Source of the DNA: Enterococcus sulfureus ATCC 49903
GTDB lineage: Bacteria; Bacillota; Bacilli; Lactobacillales; Enterococcaceae
NCBI RefSeq assembly: GCF_000407605.1
Contig: NZ_ASWO01000003.1
Coordinates: forward strand, 124,001-188,000
Direction: 5' to 3'
Length of the DNA stretch: 64,000 nucleotides
Shown: positions 62,163 through 64,000 of the stretch, piece after piece
Numbering within the stretch: the first letter of the stretch is position 1
Layout: every line of letters starts with the position of its first letter
The notes under the pieces: generated by a model
What the model was told of the DNA's origin: nothing
What the model saw: only the letters and a program-made list of their open reading frames with translations
The model's database searches: none
Program-made: the position numbers and the translations under genes

Positions 62163-63334
62163 TAATTAGAAAATAGAGATAGATCAGTTAGTGCGATAGA
62201 GTTAAATTGATTTTCGCTTATTATAGTATTCCATTCAGATTTAGGAATGGCTAGAGTGATTTTCGAAAATGTTAATTCATTTTTTTTAATAGTAGCTAAT
62301 TTTTCGTTTCGATTCATAGTTAATATAGGATTTTTATTCGATTTTGTGACATGGTCATTTAGATAAGAAATTGTTGAATGGATAAAATTGAATACATCTG
62401 TTTCAGAAGAGTGAATCGTAGGTGTATCAAATAATCCAGGGTATGTTTTGGTCAATGTATCTTTGAAGTTCTGATCAAATTCAAAGGTAGTTAATGTAGT
62501 ATTCAAATTCTTTTCTTGTATGAATCGTATACCAAGATTTTGACTAGATTGTTTATAGCTTAGTGTTGTAGAGTAAACCTTGATATTTGGATGAGATTCA
62601 ATAAATGAAATGATATCGTTCCAATTTTGTTCTTGACTGAAGGTAGCTGTTATATTCAAATAAGAAGAATCAGGTAAAGTATTTATTTTTTTAGTGAGAT
62701 CTGATAATTCTGTGACGGGGATATCTACACCATTTTCAGAAGATTCACCGTAGATCAGTGAGTATCGATTCATAGAATCAGTAATAGTAGACTGGATAAT
62801 ACTTTTGTCTAAAACTGTTTTATCAAGATATTTTTCACCACGAAAATCGTTATAATATTCTTTTGAAATAGAATATTTAGCTGTACCTGTCTTTTCAATA
62901 AAAAGACCAGTTAGTGGGTCTTCATCTAGATTTAGTTGATTGCTTAGATATTCTTCTAGTTCATAGTCACTAGGGATTCGAATTTTATGTGTATCCTTTA
63001 CTAATTCTTGCCCTTGTAATGGATTATAAAAAACAAGGTCGATTAATTTAGGAACAGAATAATATAAAATGGTGATGATACATAATACGCTTATTGTGAT
63101 GAGTGCTGCTAATTTTATAATGCGCTTGTGTATTTTTCTTTTTAGAGTAAGTTCATTTGAGTTAGTATCTTCTGATATATGAGGTGAAGACTCAGAAAAA
63201 TCGAGCTGTTCTTTATCTAAAATAAAATCTAGTAGCTCTGAAGAACTTTCAATTTCAGCCTCAAATTCTTCTCTTTCTTGAATGGTTAGTTCATCGTTTT
63301 TATATTTTTTTATTAGTTCTTTATAGTTTTTCAT
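62162..63334 (-). CDS. Anti-sigma factor of the Sigma_reg type
   Basis: A 390-aa protein. The first 50 residues (NYKELIKKYKNDELTIQERE) match the N-terminal sigma regulator domain, one transmembrane helix is at about 74-94, and the extracytoplasmic part is like the sigma factor regulator C-terminal domain. It should hold the adjacent ECF sigma at the membrane until a surface signal. It overlaps the sigma gene by 14 nt; AAGGAGG lies 8 nt before the ATG. Confidence 0.85.
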   Translation of the reverse strand: MKNYKELIKKYKNDELTIQEREEFEAEIESSSELLDFILDKEQLDFSESSPHISEDTNSNELTLKRKIHKRIIKLAALITISVLCIITILYYSVPKLIDLVFYNPLQGQELVKDTHKIRIPSDYELEEYLSNQLNLDEDPLTGLFIEKTGTAKYSISKEYYNDFRGEKYLDKTVLDKSIIQSTITDSMNRYSLIYGESSENGVDIPVTELSDLTKKINTLPDSSYLNITATFSQEQNWNDIISFIESHPNIKVYSTTLSYKQSSQNLGIRFIQEKNLNTTLTTFEFDQNFKDTLTKTYPGLFDTPTIHSSETDVFNFIHSTISYLNDHVTKSNKNPILTMNRNEKLATIKKNELTFSKITLAIPKSEWNTIISENQFNSIALTDLSLFSN

Positions 63335-63842
63335 TTACTAATTCCTCCTTTAACATCTTTCTGCTTCGGTATAAGATTATTTTTACATTATTCGTTTTAA
63401 GATCTAAAATGGAAGCGATAGTACTTAGTGACATATCAAAAAAATAATAGAATATAAGTACATCTTTGTAGGGATAATTTAGTTGTAAGATTTTCTCGTA
63501 TAGAAGGGTATACTCATTTTTTTTGATGAATTGAGTTAGTACATTATTGGGATTTTCTTGCCGTTGTAAAAAGGTTAGATAGTGGTCGATATCCTTTTTC
63601 TTTTTTTCTTTTCGTTTAGTGTCTAAAAAATAATTCCGAATTACTTTGCATAACCACCCTTGATAGTTTATTTCATCATCGATATCAAGTTTATCGTAGT
63701 AAATTAAGAAACGGTATAAAGCTTCTTGAACCAAGTCTTCTGCTTCTAAAGGATTTTTTGTTAAAGATGTTGCATAAATAAGTAAAGGAGGATATACATT
63801 TTTCATAATACTATCAATATCGTTATTTAAATCGTCATTCAA
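63321..63842 (-). CDS. ECF-type RNA polymerase sigma factor
   Basis: A 173-aa sigma-70 family protein with region 2 (about 20-85: NPLEAEDLVQEALYRFL; WLCKVIRNYFLDTKR) and region 4 (about 115-165: LNYPYKDVLIFYYFFDMSLSTIASIL, then KTNNVKIILYRSRK). It is first in an operon with its anti-sigma. The start is a TTG 8 nt after AAAGGAGG. The upstream region has an ECF-like promoter, so it probably activates its own transcription. The inducing stress is not evident. Confidence 0.9.
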   Translation of the reverse strand: MNDDLNNDIDSIMKNVYPPLLIYATSLTKNPLEAEDLVQEALYRFLIYYDKLDIDDEINYQGWLCKVIRNYFLDTKRKEKKKKDIDHYLTFLQRQENPNNVLTQFIKKNEYTLLYEKILQLNYPYKDVLIFYYFFDMSLSTIASILDLKTNNVKIILYRSRKMLKEELVNEKL

Positions 63843-63871
63843 TTTCCTTTCCTCCTTTCCTTTATATCAAT

Positions 63872-63898
63872 ATAACGAATGAATTTCGAAAAGGTTAC
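63872..63898 (-). promoter_or_regulatory. ECF-type autoregulatory promoter candidate
   Basis: On the minus strand TGTAACC (about 63899-63893), 15 nt, CGTTAT (63877-63872), resembling the AAC-type -35 and CGT-type -10 of ECF promoters, about 30 nt before the sigma gene. Confidence 0.62.
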
Positions 63899-64000
63899 AT
63901 CTTTTTATCATTTTTAGAGTGAATTTTTATTTATATTCATTACAACGGTTTATTTAGCATTAATTATAGTTCTTTGGATTCAAACAAAAAAATACCCGTG

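Noticed and set aside
1-64000. CRISPR arrays, IS elements, prophage genes, tRNA or rRNA genes
   Set aside because: None seen: there are no regularly spaced repeats, transposase or phage structural motifs, or cloverleaf-type conserved segments.

Overview
The window is low-GC Firmicutes chromosome and most resembles Enterococcus. The evidence is the RpoB/RpoC and ClpC sequences, the extracellular-electron-transfer block beside rpoBC, AGGAGG-type ribosome sites with frequent TTG starts, intrinsic terminators and a T-box. I do not assign a species. I see no rRNA, tRNA, IS element, prophage or CRISPR array. Most of it is ordinary chromosome; 48.9-57.3 kb is a patchwork of small accessory genes.

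Layout. 1-5.1 kb: the 3' end of clpC, two U32 genes for tRNA hydroxylation, and glutathione reductase. 5.1-12.5 kb: a flavin-based extracellular electron transfer locus in two divergent units (ndh-eetA-eetB-dmkB leftward; pplA-fmnB-dmkA rightward). 12.5-21.2 kb: birA, rpoB, rpoC. 21.2-26.5 kb: an AraC regulator divergent from a lactose symporter and lacL/lacM. 26.7-29.1 kb: an ABC-F ATPase, a small unknown gene and luxS. 29.1-33.4 kb: a leftward cluster with a SipW-like signal peptidase and two secreted proteins carrying TasA/CalY-type signal peptides. 33.9-39.0 kb: an MFS exporter, then a divergent envelope locus (GT2-GtrA glycosyltransferase, phosphodiester glycosidase and a small membrane protein leftward; VTC-domain and DUF4956 proteins rightward). 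39.2-44.3 kb: amt-glnK with two GlnR-type boxes, a glycerophosphodiesterase, a HAD phosphatase and a choloylglycine hydrolase. 44.3-49.0 kb: trehalose genes treR / treB-treC. 49-57.3 kb: acetyltransferases, an oxidoreductase, a four-gene operon, a T-box-controlled amidase-aminotransferase pair, an immunity gene and an acetyltransferase pseudogene. 57.3-60.9 kb: a polar amino acid ABC transporter with an M20 hydrolase. 61-64 kb: an NTF2-like protein, a second immunity gene, and an ECF sigma/anti-sigma pair.

The least ordinary signal is a set of five promoters with the same architecture: a direct repeat (T/C/G)TTAAG-N5-(T/G)TTAAG followed after exactly 10 nt by a -10-like hexamer. This matches the promoter described for the streptococcal response regulator CiaR. 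Three copies drive no gene. Each instead precedes a homologous segment of about 75 nt ending in an intrinsic terminator, containing CU-rich sequence antisense to a Shine-Dalgarno plus AUG. They look like csRNA-type small RNAs on the minus strand near 49.0, 55.6 and 56.6 kb. The other two copies lie back to back between the two arms of the envelope locus at 37.5-37.6 kb. The SipW/TasA-like cluster is the second candidate for an under-described system.

Starts were adjusted where ribosome-site spacing favoured a codon other than the first; each case is noted in its entry.
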